Part shown: positions 43,643 to 53,473 of the stretch, in pieces
How positions within the stretch are numbered: position 1 is the stretch's first letter
How the letters are laid out: each line of letters opens with the position of its first letter
Assembly (NCBI GenBank): GCA_041392835.1
Contig: JAWKLF010000002.1
Coordinates: 1 to 64,000, forward strand
Reading direction: 5' to 3'
Length of the DNA: 64,000 nucleotides
DNA from: OLB11 sp041392835
Lineage (GTDB): Bacteria; Bacteroidota; Bacteroidia; Chitinophagales; Chitinophagaceae
Notes under the pieces: model-generated
Database searches by the model: none
Told to the model about the DNA's origin: nothing
The model's input: the letters and a program-made list of their open reading frames with translations, nothing else
Position numbers and translations under genes: made by a program

Positions 43643-46579
43643 ATGAAAAGAATTCTGATTTTTTGTTCTTTATTTACTTTAGGTTTTGCAACTTTTGCTC
43701 AAGATTGGCATTATGAAGAAAAAAATAAAAATATTACTCCATACCATGATAGTAAAGATGCTCTGAATGGACGAAGCTTAAAACATCTTTATACACAAAC
43801 ATCATGGACCGATTTTCAACAAAAATACCCTAACTGGGGTGTCCGTATGAATCGCTATACTGGCATGCCACATCGTGCAGTGGGTGCTGCTATACCTTTT
43901 GCACAAGGTGGCAACGATCCTATAGCAAAAGCCAAGGCTTTTTTACAACAAGAATTGAATGGATTTCAAATCCCTATCAACGAGCTTATCGTAACTCGAA
44001 ATTATAACGATGGAAAATATATACATGTAGATTTTAAACAAAGACATCAAAATATGGACGTTTTGTGGTCTCGTGTTACAGTTCGATTTACTCAGGATTT
44101 GCGCATAGTACTTTTTGGAATAGATGCACACAAAAATATTCCTAACACTACTGTAGCCATCAATCCTGCACAGGCCAAATCGATAGCTGAAAATGCAGTA
44201 GTAACGCAAGTATTGAATACTGAAATAAAATCCGAATTAAAATGGTTTCCTATTCCTGGCGAAAATGAATACATCTATCATCCAGTGTATGAAATCAATG
44301 TACACACGCAAGATGACGATGTAACACCAGGTAACTATCTTACCTATGTAGATGCTATAGATGGAACGGTGCTTTATAGACAAAACAAAGTAGTGCATAT
44401 TGGATTCAATGTCAATGCAGATGCCTATGAAACCAATTTATATGGAAATGTTTCGGCGCTCCCACTCAAAAATTTATTAATCAATATCAATGGCACAAAC
44501 TACTATACCGATTTATTAGGCAATGTGGTAGAACCTAGTGCAGGCCCTATCAATGCTACTGTAACATTGAGTGGCAAATACATAAAAATTGTAACTGGTC
44601 AAAGCGGCACCACTTCACCCACCTTTAGCCTTACTGGCGTTACAAACAATGCTTCTCAAACCTTAACACCAAATACAACAACAGCAACTATAAGACATTT
44701 TACATGCTATTATCATGCCAACGAAATTCATGATTTCATGAAAACTAAATTTCCTTCTTTGACTGCCATGGATAATCCGTTGACTGCTAGAGTGGACAGA
44801 ACTGATGGAAATTGTAATGCTTTTTACAATGGCACTTCCATTAATTTTTATACTACAAGCAATGGCTGCAATGCTTTTTCGCAAATAAGCGATGTCATGT
44901 ATCATGAATATGGTCATGGTATCAACTACGAATTTTATAACGACCAAGGTGGCAGCTTTGATAATGGTGCCATGGGCGAAGGATATTCTGATGTATGGGC
45001 TATGAGTATCATAAAAAATGGAATCATAGGACCAGGATATCAAATTGGAGCTGCAAATAGCTATATACGTAGATACGATGGCTCACCCAAAGTATATCCT
45101 CAGCATTTAGTAGGCGAAGTACATGCCGATGGCGAAATCATTGCGGGTGCTTGGTGGGATTATGCTGTTAATTTGTCTGCAACCATGCCTTTGGATCAAG
45201 CTGTAGATCAAATGTCTGATTTATTTACAGAATCTCAATATGGATTAGCTACGGGTCCCGATGGAAACGAAGGCCAAGTGTATTTTGATATCTTAATAGA
45301 TGCTTTGACCTATGATGATACAGATAACAATATTAATAATGGAACACCAAATATAATAGCCATTACCAAAGCATTTGCTCGTCATGGAATTACTATATTA
45401 AACAATACTGAAGTTTTACATGAACCAACAGCTCAAGTTGGAAAAGGTATTACACACTCTGTAGTTGCCAATGTTATTGCAGATTTCCCAGCATTTGTTG
45501 GCGATTTAAAAATGTTTTATAGAAAAAAAGGCACTACAATTTTAGATTCATTACCCTTAACTCCAACAGGATCAACTTATACAGGAAACTTTGCAACACC
45601 TAGTACTGCACAAGTTTATGAATACTATTTTGCTATTTATGACAATATCAATAATAACCAAAATTCTACATCTCCTTATAATGCACTCTTTAGCACCTAT
45701 TTATACAATCGAAATATACCCTATCATTTAGTAGTGGGCTATGATGTGGTTTATACCGAAAATTTTGAAAATACGCTCAATGCAAACTGGACTATAGGCA
45801 ATGCATCCAACGATAATGCCACCGCAGGCAAGTGGATTGTAGACATCCCATTAGCGTCCAAAACGACACAGGGCGATACCGTGCAAACAGGCAAAGACCA
45901 CACTACAGGATCGGGCAAATGCGCAGTTACTGCAAATGCTTCTAGTGTAAATAGTAGTGTAGGTAGTGCCGATGTAGATAATGGTCGTACCACCTTAATT
46001 ACTGAAGAATTTGATCTTTCTACATACAACAATGCTATTTTGAGTTATTGGCGTTGGTATTCAAATGCACAAGGCAGCAATCCGGCTAAAGACTATTGGC
46101 GCGTGTATATAACATACAATAATGGCACATCATGGACACAACAAATCAAAACGTCGCAAGCCGAAGTTGGGTGGCATAGAAATATCATCATGCCAGATTA
46201 TACCAAAGGCAATAAAGTTCGATTAATGTTTGTAGCTACCGATAGCTCGCAAGGCTCTGGAGGTGCATTGGTTGAAGCAGCTATAGATGATATTCAAATT
46301 TTGGAAATTTCTAAATCAGGTGTTGGTGTTCAAGATATCAATGCACTATCTTTTATCTTATATCCTAATCCTGCACACCACGAAGTGTCAATACAAACAA
46401 ATCATATTGGAAATACAAAAGTTCAGTTCTTAGATTTATTAGGAAACATAGTATTTCAAAAAAATATTTCTGGAAACACGGCTACCAAAGTCGATGTGAG
46501 CCGATTAACGAAAGGTATCTATTTTGTCAAATTAGAATGTGATGGTAAAACATCTATTCAAAAAATGACCATTGAATAA
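43643..46579 (+). CDS. Secreted M36-type (fungalysin-like) metalloprotease with T9SS domain
   Basis: A 978-residue secreted protease. The start at 43643 (MKRILIFCSLFTLGFATFAQ) gives a clean signal peptide; an upstream ATG (43625) adds six residues. A PepSY/FTP-type propeptide (about 90-245) precedes the zinc site HEYGH (421-425) and E446 (GAMGEGYSDVWA), with a HADGEIIAGAWWD segment later, as in M36 proteases. A C-terminal jelly-roll-like region with WRWYSNAQGS, then a T9SS sorting domain (FILYPNPAHHEVSIQTN to GIYFVKLECDGKTSIQKM) follow. It is exported and probably digests external protein. Single gene with a terminator. Confidence 0.92.
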   Translation: MKRILIFCSLFTLGFATFAQDWHYEEKNKNITPYHDSKDALNGRSLKHLYTQTSWTDFQQKYPNWGVRMNRYTGMPHRAVGAAIPFAQGGNDPIAKAKAFLQQELNGFQIPINELIVTRNYNDGKYIHVDFKQRHQNMDVLWSRVTVRFTQDLRIVLFGIDAHKNIPNTTVAINPAQAKSIAENAVVTQVLNTEIKSELKWFPIPGENEYIYHPVYEINVHTQDDDVTPGNYLTYVDAIDGTVLYRQNKVVHIGFNVNADAYETNLYGNVSALPLKNLLININGTNYYTDLLGNVVEPSAGPINATVTLSGKYIKIVTGQSGTTSPTFSLTGVTNNASQTLTPNTTTATIRHFTCYYHANEIHDFMKTKFPSLTAMDNPLTARVDRTDGNCNAFYNGTSINFYTTSNGCNAFSQISDVMYHEYGHGINYEFYNDQGGSFDNGAMGEGYSDVWAMSIIKNGIIGPGYQIGAANSYIRRYDGSPKVYPQHLVGEVHADGEIIAGAWWDYAVNLSATMPLDQAVDQMSDLFTESQYGLATGPDGNEGQVYFDILIDALTYDDTDNNINNGTPNIIAITKAFARHGITILNNTEVLHEPTAQVGKGITHSVVANVIADFPAFVGDLKMFYRKKGTTILDSLPLTPTGSTYTGNFATPSTAQVYEYYFAIYDNINNNQNSTSPYNALFSTYLYNRNIPYHLVVGYDVVYTENFENTLNANWTIGNASNDNATAGKWIVDIPLASKTTQGDTVQTGKDHTTGSGKCAVTANASSVNSSVGSADVDNGRTTLITEEFDLSTYNNAILSYWRWYSNAQGSNPAKDYWRVYITYNNGTSWTQQIKTSQAEVGWHRNIIMPDYTKGNKVRLMFVATDSSQGSGGALVEAAIDDIQILEISKSGVGVQDINALSFILYPNPAHHEVSIQTNHIGNTKVQFLDLLGNIVFQKNISGNTATKVDVSRLTKGIYFVKLECDGKTSIQKMTIE

Positions 46580-46618
46580 ACGCTGTTTGTTTTGTTTTTG
46601 TTGAGAAAATGAAGATTG

Positions 46619-46646
46619 AAAAAGGGGCTTTTATAGCCTCTTTTTT
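46619..46646 (+). terminator. Intrinsic terminator
   Basis: AAAAAGGGGCT (46619-46629) pairs with AGCCTCTTTTT (46635-46645) with one G-T pair and ends in a T-run. It lies 40 nt after the protease stop. Confidence 0.8.
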
Positions 46647-46673
46647 ATTTTATAAACAGATTCAACCATAGTT

Positions 46674-46828
46674 ATACCAATCTTAAATTGGTTTCAGCGC
46701 AATTTTCAGCGTGGTTTATACCGATATTTCTCATGTTAAGACCAAAATGATTTATGTAGCTGACCAAATCATACTGTGGCAAATGCCGATTGTAAAGCTG
46801 CTTACCAATTAATCGGGAACTTTGGTAT
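46674..46828. repeat. Intergenic palindromic repeat, family copy B
   Basis: The best preserved copy, with end repeats ATACCAA (46674-46680) and TTTGGTAT (46821-46828). It carries CTTAAATTGGTTT early, a second box TGGTTTATACCGAT, and the core GACCAAATCATACTGTGG then AAATGCCGAT. The first half and second half resemble each other. No open frame. Confidence 0.65.
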
Positions 46829-46938
46829 ATTTTAGTTTAATATAGTACAGATATGAAGCCAAATGTATATATTTTTTGTTCCCAAATTCCTTTCAAACGA
46901 ATTACCTTTGCTGTTATCAACATATATATAATATTTAC

Positions 46939-47772
46939 ATGGAAAATTTAGTCAATATAGCCAATCAAGTACGAAGAGATATAGTTAGAATGGTACACGC
47001 TGTACAAAGCGGCCATCCTGGAGGGTCCTTAGGATGTACAGATTTTTTGGTTGCCCTTTATTTTCATATCATGAAACACGATTCCGATTTTTCTATGGAT
47101 GGAAAAAATGAAGATGTCTTCTTTCTATCCAATGGTCATATTTCTCCTTTGTTTTATAGTGTGCTTTCTCGTTCAGGCTATTTTCCTATAGCCGAATTAA
47201 ATACGTTTAGAAAACTAAACTCGCGCTTACAAGGGCATCCAGCCACACACGAGCACCTTCCAGGTGTTAGAATAGCCTCAGGCTCTTTGGGACAAGGCAT
47301 GAGCGTGGCTATAGGAGCTGCTCTTACAAAAAAATTAAATCAAGATAAACAAACCGTTTTTTCATTACATGGCGATGGCGAATTGCAAGAAGGACAAAAT
47401 TGGGAAGCAATCTTATTTGCTGCCCACAATAAAGTAGACAACCTTATTGCCACTATAGATGTAAATGGGCAACAAATAGATGGATCTACCAAACAAGTTT
47501 TAAATTTAGAAAGTCTTCAAGCAAAATTTGAAGCCTTTGGTTGGCATGTTATTTCTATGAATGGACATGATATGCAAGAAATAGTGGACACACTAACGAA
47601 TGCTAAAACCTTATTGGGACAAGGTAAACCCATTTGTATTTTAATGAAAACCGTTATGGGAAAAGGCGTAGATTTTATGGAACATACACACGAATGGCAC
47701 GGCATAGCTCCCAACGATGAACAACTTGCTCGCGCTCTTGCTCAATTGCCAGAAACCTTAGGAGATTTTTAG
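46939..47772 (+). CDS. Transketolase N-terminal subunit (split type)
   Basis: A 277-residue protein (start taken at 46939, MENLVNIANQVRRDIVRMVH; upstream ATG 46876 lacks homology) matching the N-terminal thiamine-diphosphate domain of transketolase. Visible: SGHPGGSLG (about 24-32), LSNGHISPLFYS, HEHLPGVRIASGSLGQG, then GDGELQEGQNWEAIL, the ThDP/Mg motif, and TIDVNGQQIDG. Split transketolases have a separate C-terminal gene, usually directly downstream, which is absent here. It would need the other half from elsewhere for pentose phosphate work. TACCTTTG (46913-46920) is a possible -7 promoter box. Its stop overlaps the start of the VWA gene by one base. Confidence 0.92.
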   Translation: MENLVNIANQVRRDIVRMVHAVQSGHPGGSLGCTDFLVALYFHIMKHDSDFSMDGKNEDVFFLSNGHISPLFYSVLSRSGYFPIAELNTFRKLNSRLQGHPATHEHLPGVRIASGSLGQGMSVAIGAALTKKLNQDKQTVFSLHGDGELQEGQNWEAILFAAHNKVDNLIATIDVNGQQIDGSTKQVLNLESLQAKFEAFGWHVISMNGHDMQEIVDTLTNAKTLLGQGKPICILMKTVMGKGVDFMEHTHEWHGIAPNDEQLARALAQLPETLGDF

Positions 47773-50123
47773 TGATATTGAATAAAACATATATCTTTTT
47801 AAGTTTTATTGCTCTACTACTTTGCAATACATTTCATACTTATTCACAATCTAAAGCCAAAAAAACAAGAATCCTTTTTTTGTTAGATGCTTCATCGAGC
47901 ATGTCAAACAATTGGAACGAAAACAAAGCTCGATTTGAAGTTGCTTCTACGATATTGCTACAAATAGTAGATAGCATTTATACACTCAACAATGAGGTTG
48001 AATTTGCAGTGAGAGCCTATGGCACTGAGCACAATGCACAAGAAAAAAACTGTACCGATACCAGGTTAGAAATACCGTTTAATATACAGAATGTTTCTCA
48101 AATAAAAACTCGATTACGACATATTATACCCCGTGGCTACTCGCCTATAGCATACAGCCTTTTGCAGGCATCTGAAAACGAATTGAGCAAAGAAAATTTA
48201 TATGACTATAGTATAATACTTATAAGCGATGGCGGCGAAAGCTGCCAAGGCGATGTATGTGGCACTTTTCAAAAATTTTTACAAAAAAAAATAAAAGTAA
48301 AACCCTATATCATTGGTTTAGATAAAAATGAAAACCTCAAAACATATTATGAATGTTTTGGAAATTATATCAATGTAAGTACTGCTGCCGAAATCAAAGA
48401 GGCTATAAAACTTATAGTAGATGCCCACAGACCTGTAATAGACAAACCCAAACAACTTAATCTTACTACTACGTATTCGCAGGTAGAGCCTATCAAAGAA
48501 ACAAAACCTAGTATCGATACACCCAAATCAAGTACTAAGCCTAAAGAAAATAATACATTTACTATACAAAGTCTATACTCAAAATATGCGCAAACATTAG
48601 TACAAAAAAATGAAAAAATAAATGCCAACTATGTGAAACTATCTAACAAAAACAATGTGCGCATAGATTTTGGAAATTTATCGGAGCCCGCTCCTATACC
48701 ACCTGTAGAAACTCCTAAAATTCAAAAAACAAACTTTGCATTAACACAGTTGCAATTAAAAAAATATCTGATTAATAAAAAATTTGTTGAAAAAATTAAT
48801 GCCAATCAACATCATCTACAAAACGAAAAAAATGTACGTTTTTCATTGGCTATAAGCGAAGAGCCCAAACCCATAGAAAGAGCAAAAACAGAACTCAATA
48901 GATTGGTTTTTGGTAATTATTTAAACGCCCAAGTAAAACGAAGCAAACTAAGCTCAATACCTAAAACAAAAATTTCAGTAAAAAAAGCAACCTTTGCTTT
49001 ACAACTTGCTCCAGATAGAGATACTTTTTTTATTCGCTCTTTAAACAATAAAAAAATGCCTTTACTCCTCACTCCCATGCAAGCTGCTACCGTAAAAGCA
49101 AAAACCATCAAAACACCTTCTAAAGCAAAATTTACATTGCAGATACAAGAAGAACCCTCTTTTAAACCCATAGCATTAAAAAATATAAAATTCCCTCTAC
49201 GCTATTCTTATGCCTATGCTATACCCAGCAAATCTCCATATAATAATATTTATAAAAAAGCAGTATTTAAATTAAACATAGTTGAAGAAATTATCGCTAA
49301 AAAAGATACTCCTTTAAAAAGAAAAATAGAAAAAACAAAACCACAGGAAATAAATTTGGACTATACTATACAAACTCAAAATAGTACAGAAACCCAACTT
49401 CAAGTTTATTTCAAAGGACCCAATGGTAAAGTATATGAAAAATACAAACCAGAAATTATAATGAATGACCCTAAAACACACAAATTTGTTCATTCGTTTA
49501 AAAGAGAAGTGCAGGGCACAGAACCCAAACCCCAAAAAGTACAAGAAGGAATTTATGATTTAGTTGTGTCTGGCTCCACCAATTTGTTTGCGAATCAAGT
49601 ACAATTACTTCCCAACAAGATAAACAAAGTATATATCAAAGTGACTGATGGCACTTTAGAATTTCAATATTTGGGCAACATTACCCGCCCAGTAGTGGAA
49701 TACAATGCTATCGTGAATCGTAGGTTTGCGGCAGGAGCTACTATACTTCAAAAGTGTAGCGATAAATTATATTACGATCCTGGTACTTACTATGTAGAAA
49801 TAAACACAATGCCTGCTATTAAATACAGTGTTGATTTAACGTTTGGAGCTACCTATGTACTTACCATAGCCGAACCAGGAAGTTTGCAAATTAGCAATAC
49901 AAACAACCTTGGCAGAATACAACTACAAAGCGTATTAGGCGATATGTTTGTAACATTTTATGTAATGCAAGTAGATGGCAATCTCGAAAAACAAAAATTA
50001 ACCCTACAGCCTGGCCAATACAAAGCCTTAGTGCCTATAAACCCCAAAACACCTGAAGCTGGCATTAAAGAAGTTCCCTTTAGAGTTAAATCAAATGAGG
50101 AAACTATAGTAGAATTAAAATAA
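47772..50123 (+). CDS. VWA-domain protein with internal repeats
   Basis: A 783-residue exported protein. A signal peptide (IFLSFIALLLCNTFHTYSQ) is followed by a von Willebrand A domain with MIDAS motif LLDASSSM (about 36-43) and ISDGGESC. Residues about 255-515 hold five loosely repeated modules of about 50 residues, each ending in a (F/R)xL-x2-EEP-like strand: VRIDFGNLSEP, VRFSLAISEEP, ATFALQLAPD, AKFTLQIQEEP and AVFKLNIVEE. A C-terminal beta-rich region follows. The frame opens with GTG at 47772; TTG at 47778 also suits the signal peptide. It is coupled to the transketolase gene by a one-base overlap. No family for the repeats is known to me. Confidence 0.8.
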   Translation: MILNKTYIFLSFIALLLCNTFHTYSQSKAKKTRILFLLDASSSMSNNWNENKARFEVASTILLQIVDSIYTLNNEVEFAVRAYGTEHNAQEKNCTDTRLEIPFNIQNVSQIKTRLRHIIPRGYSPIAYSLLQASENELSKENLYDYSIILISDGGESCQGDVCGTFQKFLQKKIKVKPYIIGLDKNENLKTYYECFGNYINVSTAAEIKEAIKLIVDAHRPVIDKPKQLNLTTTYSQVEPIKETKPSIDTPKSSTKPKENNTFTIQSLYSKYAQTLVQKNEKINANYVKLSNKNNVRIDFGNLSEPAPIPPVETPKIQKTNFALTQLQLKKYLINKKFVEKINANQHHLQNEKNVRFSLAISEEPKPIERAKTELNRLVFGNYLNAQVKRSKLSSIPKTKISVKKATFALQLAPDRDTFFIRSLNNKKMPLLLTPMQAATVKAKTIKTPSKAKFTLQIQEEPSFKPIALKNIKFPLRYSYAYAIPSKSPYNNIYKKAVFKLNIVEEIIAKKDTPLKRKIEKTKPQEINLDYTIQTQNSTETQLQVYFKGPNGKVYEKYKPEIIMNDPKTHKFVHSFKREVQGTEPKPQKVQEGIYDLVVSGSTNLFANQVQLLPNKINKVYIKVTDGTLEFQYLGNITRPVVEYNAIVNRRFAAGATILQKCSDKLYYDPGTYYVEINTMPAIKYSVDLTFGATYVLTIAEPGSLQISNTNNLGRIQLQSVLGDMFVTFYVMQVDGNLEKQKLTLQPGQYKALVPINPKTPEAGIKEVPFRVKSNEETIVELK

Positions 50124-50168
50124 AAAGCACTATTATATAATGTTTTGTGAATAGCCATTTTTTTTAAG

Positions 50169-50197
50169 TTTGAGATAGTCTTTTGGCAGTATATTTG
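50169..50197 (+). promoter_or_regulatory. Promoter of the lipoprotein gene
   Basis: TTTG (50169-50172) and TATATTTG (50190-50197) fit the -33/-7 pair with a 17-nt spacer, 17 nt upstream of the ATG at 50214. Confidence 0.55.
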
Positions 50198-50213
50198 ATT
50201 AACCTACTTAAAC

Positions 50214-50651
50214 ATGTCTCAAAAAAATCTAATAAAGCTCCTACTGCTTTTTTTAATTGTGCCATATATCTATTCATGTGCACGAACCAAAGCAAACGAT
50301 AGCACAAGCCCGATTGAAACCGAAGAAAGCACTCCAAGTGCTTCCTTACAGGATTATCAACGAATAAGCGGTATGTATGCCGGTCGCATTTCTTATCATG
50401 ACCAAACTAAAAAATGTATTTTTAGACTCAACGAAAATAGAGAAGCTTCTATAACCTTAAACGAAAACAATGTGCTTGAAAAACTACGTGGTGAAGTCGA
50501 AATCGTAGATCAACAACTTATTTTTTCGATTCCAAAAAATAAAGAAGTTTTTATTTTTGATATAAAAAGCAATGAGCTTGAGCTACAAGCAAGCAAATTA
50601 CACAATCATTCATCTGGTAGCTTCAAGAAGCTAAACCCAGCTTCTTTTTAG
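50214..50651 (+). CDS. Small lipoprotein of unknown function (145 aa)
   Basis: A 145-residue protein with a lipoprotein signal: basic N-terminus, hydrophobic run KLLLLFLIVPYIY, and lipobox YSC at about 20-22. The mature part is a short T/S/P/E-rich linker followed by one compact beta-type domain (RISGMYAGRISYHDQTKKCI to FIFDIKSNELELQAS), which has the look of a lipocalin-like or META-like barrel of lipoproteins. No enzyme motif. It stands alone between the VWA gene and the TonB receptor. Family not recognised. Confidence 0.8.
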   Translation: MSQKNLIKLLLLFLIVPYIYSCARTKANDSTSPIETEESTPSASLQDYQRISGMYAGRISYHDQTKKCIFRLNENREASITLNENNVLEKLRGEVEIVDQQLIFSIPKNKEVFIFDIKSNELELQASKLHNHSSGSFKKLNPASF

Positions 50652-50718
50652 TTTTTGTAAGAAATTACAAAAAATAGCCCAAAGTAATATTTATATATTA
50701 TTTTCGTTTTCACATTGC

Positions 50719-53175
50719 ATGAAAAAACTTTTTTCATTTTTTATTATTTATACCTTCAGCTATTTTGTAGCACATGCTCAAAACACAGCAACATTAATGG
50801 GTATAGTAACAGACCAGAATAACGACCCCTTAGAGTCGGCCTCTATTTATGTAAAAGGGCTAAGCATAGGTACTTATACAAACAATAAAGGAGAATTTTC
50901 ATTAAAACTACCAGCCAACAAGTCTTTACAAATTGTTTTTGCGAATCTTGGTTATGAAAAAAAAACCATTACCAAACGATTTACCAATAATGAAGTAAGC
51001 AATATTAGTATTCAATTAAAACTTTCGGGTGTGAACCTTAAAGGTGTAACAAAAACAGATCAACGAAAACGTACGGAAGCTGGAAATGTAACACTGAATG
51101 CAAAAAATTATTACGAATTACCATCTGTAACCGGAGGCATTGAAGGTCTCTTAAAAATCTTTTTAAATAATAGCAATGAACTGACTTCGCAATACAATGT
51201 TCGAGGAGGAAATTTTGATGAGAATTTAGTCTACATCAGTGACTTTGAAGTCTATAGACCTTTTTTGGCACGTAGTGGCCAGCAAGAAGGACTCAGTATT
51301 ATCAACCCCGATTTGGTAGGCAGTGTAAATTTTTCTACAGGTGGGTTTCAGGCAAAATATGGCGACAAAATGAGTAGTGTATTAGACATTACGTATAAAA
51401 GACCTAAAGAATTTGCAGGAAGTGTATCGTTGAGTTTATTGGGTTTAGGAGCACACTTGGAAGGCATCGGTATCAAAAACCGATTGAGTTATATGGTGGG
51501 GGTTCGCCAAAAATCAAATCAGTATTTGTTGCAAGCACAACAAACTAAAGGTTTATACAATCCCTCCTTTACAGACTTACAAGCCTTTGTCAATTATCAA
51601 TTCAACGAAAACTGGCAAATGGATTTATTTGCCAACTACGCCAGAAATCGTTTTGATTTTGAACCCGAAAATTCTACTCAAAGTTTTGGTTTGATTAATA
51701 AAGCCTTTCAACTCAGAATGTTTTTTGATGGCGCAGAAACTGATAAATTTGATTCACGATATGGAGGGCTATCGCTTACGCATCGGCCTAGCGAAAAAAC
51801 ATCATTAAAATTTATTGCCAGTGGATTTCAAACACGCGAAGCCGAAACCTATGATATACTTGGCGAATATCTTTTGGGCGAATTAGAAACCGACTTAGGA
51901 AAAGATAATTTTGGCGATATTAAATACGCCTTAGGCACTGGAGTTGTACATAACTATGCAAGAAACTATTTGAATGTGAATGTAGCCAACATAGGACATA
52001 AAGGCTACTACGATGCCGACAAACATTTTTTGCAATGGGGTGCCAATGCAGAAATTATAGATATTAATGACAAACTCAATGAATGGGAACGAAGAGATAG
52101 TGCTGGATTTTCGCAACCATATAGCGATAGCCTACTCTTAATGTCTAAACGATATAAAACAGCCGACCAATTTTCCTACACTCGATACAGCGCTTTTATT
52201 CAAGACAATATAGCCTTTGATTCTATTGGAGTAGTACTGACAGGTGGTATCAGAGCCAATTACAATGTATTAAATAGTGAATTACTCATTAGTCCTAGAC
52301 TACAGCTTTCTTGGAAACCCAAATGGAAAAGCGATATTATTTTTAGAGGAGCCACAGGCGTCTATAGCCAACCTCCTTTTTATAGAGAAATGCGAAACTT
52401 GAATGGTGAGGTCAATAAACAAGTGAAAGCTCAAAAATCGTATCATGCAGTAGCAGGATTCGATTATAATTTTGCTGGCTTTGGCAAAAGACCTTTTAAA
52501 TTTACGACAGAGCTCTATTATAAATACATGTGGGACTTAGTACCTTATGAATACGACAATGTTCGTATTCGATATTTTGGAAAAAACAATGCCAAAGGCT
52601 ATGCATATGGAGCTGAATTTAGATTATATGGTGATTTAGTAAAAGATGCAGAATCTTGGGTTAGCGTTGGTATAATGAAAACTGCAGAAGATATTTTAGA
52701 TGATGAAATAACCCTAAAGAGTGAAGTTACTGGCTTGGATAGCACTACAATTTATCCAAAATATATTCCTCGTCCAACAGATCAACGGATTAGTTTTGGT
52801 TTGTTTTTTTCTGACTATTTAAGAAGAAATAAAAATTTTAAAGTACACTTAAATGGATTGTATTCAACCGGTCTCCCCTTTGGTCCACCCGATCAACAAC
52901 GATATGGCGACACCCTTCGCATACCTAGCTATAAGCGTGTTGATATAGGATTTAGTGCTTTATTATTAGATGGAGCCAATAAAGAAAGACCACGATATAG
53001 TATGTTTAGAAATATCAAATCCATGTGGTTAAGCCTCGAAGTATTTAACTTACTCGGCATTCAAAATACATTATCGTATTTATGGATACAAGATCAGTCG
53101 TCTGGAAGAACCTATGCCGTACCAAACCGACTCACATCCAGACTACTTAATGTAAAATTGATTACCAAGTTTTAA
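50719..53175 (+). CDS. TonB-dependent receptor
   Basis: An 818-residue outer-membrane receptor. Signal peptide (MKKLFSFFIIYTFSYFVAHAQ), then a carboxypeptidase-regulatory-like domain (ATLMGIVTDQNNDPLESASI to YEKKTITKRF, about 24-95), a plug with YNVRGGNFDENLVYISDFEV and GGFQAKYGDKMSSVLDI (about 155-225), and a 22-strand barrel ending RLLNVKLITKF, whose final Phe is the usual barrel signal. It imports an unknown ligand using TonB/ExbB energy. There is no SusD partner, so it is not a Sus-type glycan system. Full length. Confidence 0.94.
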   Translation: MKKLFSFFIIYTFSYFVAHAQNTATLMGIVTDQNNDPLESASIYVKGLSIGTYTNNKGEFSLKLPANKSLQIVFANLGYEKKTITKRFTNNEVSNISIQLKLSGVNLKGVTKTDQRKRTEAGNVTLNAKNYYELPSVTGGIEGLLKIFLNNSNELTSQYNVRGGNFDENLVYISDFEVYRPFLARSGQQEGLSIINPDLVGSVNFSTGGFQAKYGDKMSSVLDITYKRPKEFAGSVSLSLLGLGAHLEGIGIKNRLSYMVGVRQKSNQYLLQAQQTKGLYNPSFTDLQAFVNYQFNENWQMDLFANYARNRFDFEPENSTQSFGLINKAFQLRMFFDGAETDKFDSRYGGLSLTHRPSEKTSLKFIASGFQTREAETYDILGEYLLGELETDLGKDNFGDIKYALGTGVVHNYARNYLNVNVANIGHKGYYDADKHFLQWGANAEIIDINDKLNEWERRDSAGFSQPYSDSLLLMSKRYKTADQFSYTRYSAFIQDNIAFDSIGVVLTGGIRANYNVLNSELLISPRLQLSWKPKWKSDIIFRGATGVYSQPPFYREMRNLNGEVNKQVKAQKSYHAVAGFDYNFAGFGKRPFKFTTELYYKYMWDLVPYEYDNVRIRYFGKNNAKGYAYGAEFRLYGDLVKDAESWVSVGIMKTAEDILDDEITLKSEVTGLDSTTIYPKYIPRPTDQRISFGLFFSDYLRRNKNFKVHLNGLYSTGLPFGPPDQQRYGDTLRIPSYKRVDIGFSALLLDGANKERPRYSMFRNIKSMWLSLEVFNLLGIQNTLSYLWIQDQSSGRTYAVPNRLTSRLLNVKLITKF

Positions 53176-53313
53176 TAACCATCTTAAATTGGTTTCAAAC
53201 CATTTTTTGATGTGGTATATACCGAAATTATAGCAAAATGATTAGGACAATAATCCAAATCTTACTGTGGCAAATGCCTGTCGGACAGCTTTTTCACAAC
53301 ATCTCTGGAACTT
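53174..53313. repeat. Intergenic palindromic repeat, family copy C
   Basis: Diverged copy: ATAACCATCTTAAATTGGTTT-like start, a TGTGGTATATACCGA box, and CCAAATCTTACTGTGG then CAAATGCC, matching copies A and B. Between it and the next gene (to 53473) nothing else but the hairpin at 53314 is seen. Confidence 0.55.
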
Positions 53314-53352
53314 CTGTATGATTTCTTTTTTTGCTAAAAAGAAATCATACAG
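53314..53352. terminator. Strong hairpin after the TonB receptor gene
   Basis: A perfect 17-bp stem, CTGTATGATTTCTTTTT (53314-53330) with AAAAAGAAATCATACAG (53336-53352), around TTGCT. No clean T-run follows, so it may be a terminator of the inverted kind or a remnant of a repeat end. Confidence 0.6.
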
Positions 53353-53473
53353 ATTTACTTCATCGCAATACAGTTATCAAATAAGCTCCCACACTTATCC
53401 ATTGATACACAAAATGTTATCATCGTGATTCTACTTTTGAATTCATAATTATTCATCCTAAAAACAGAACACC

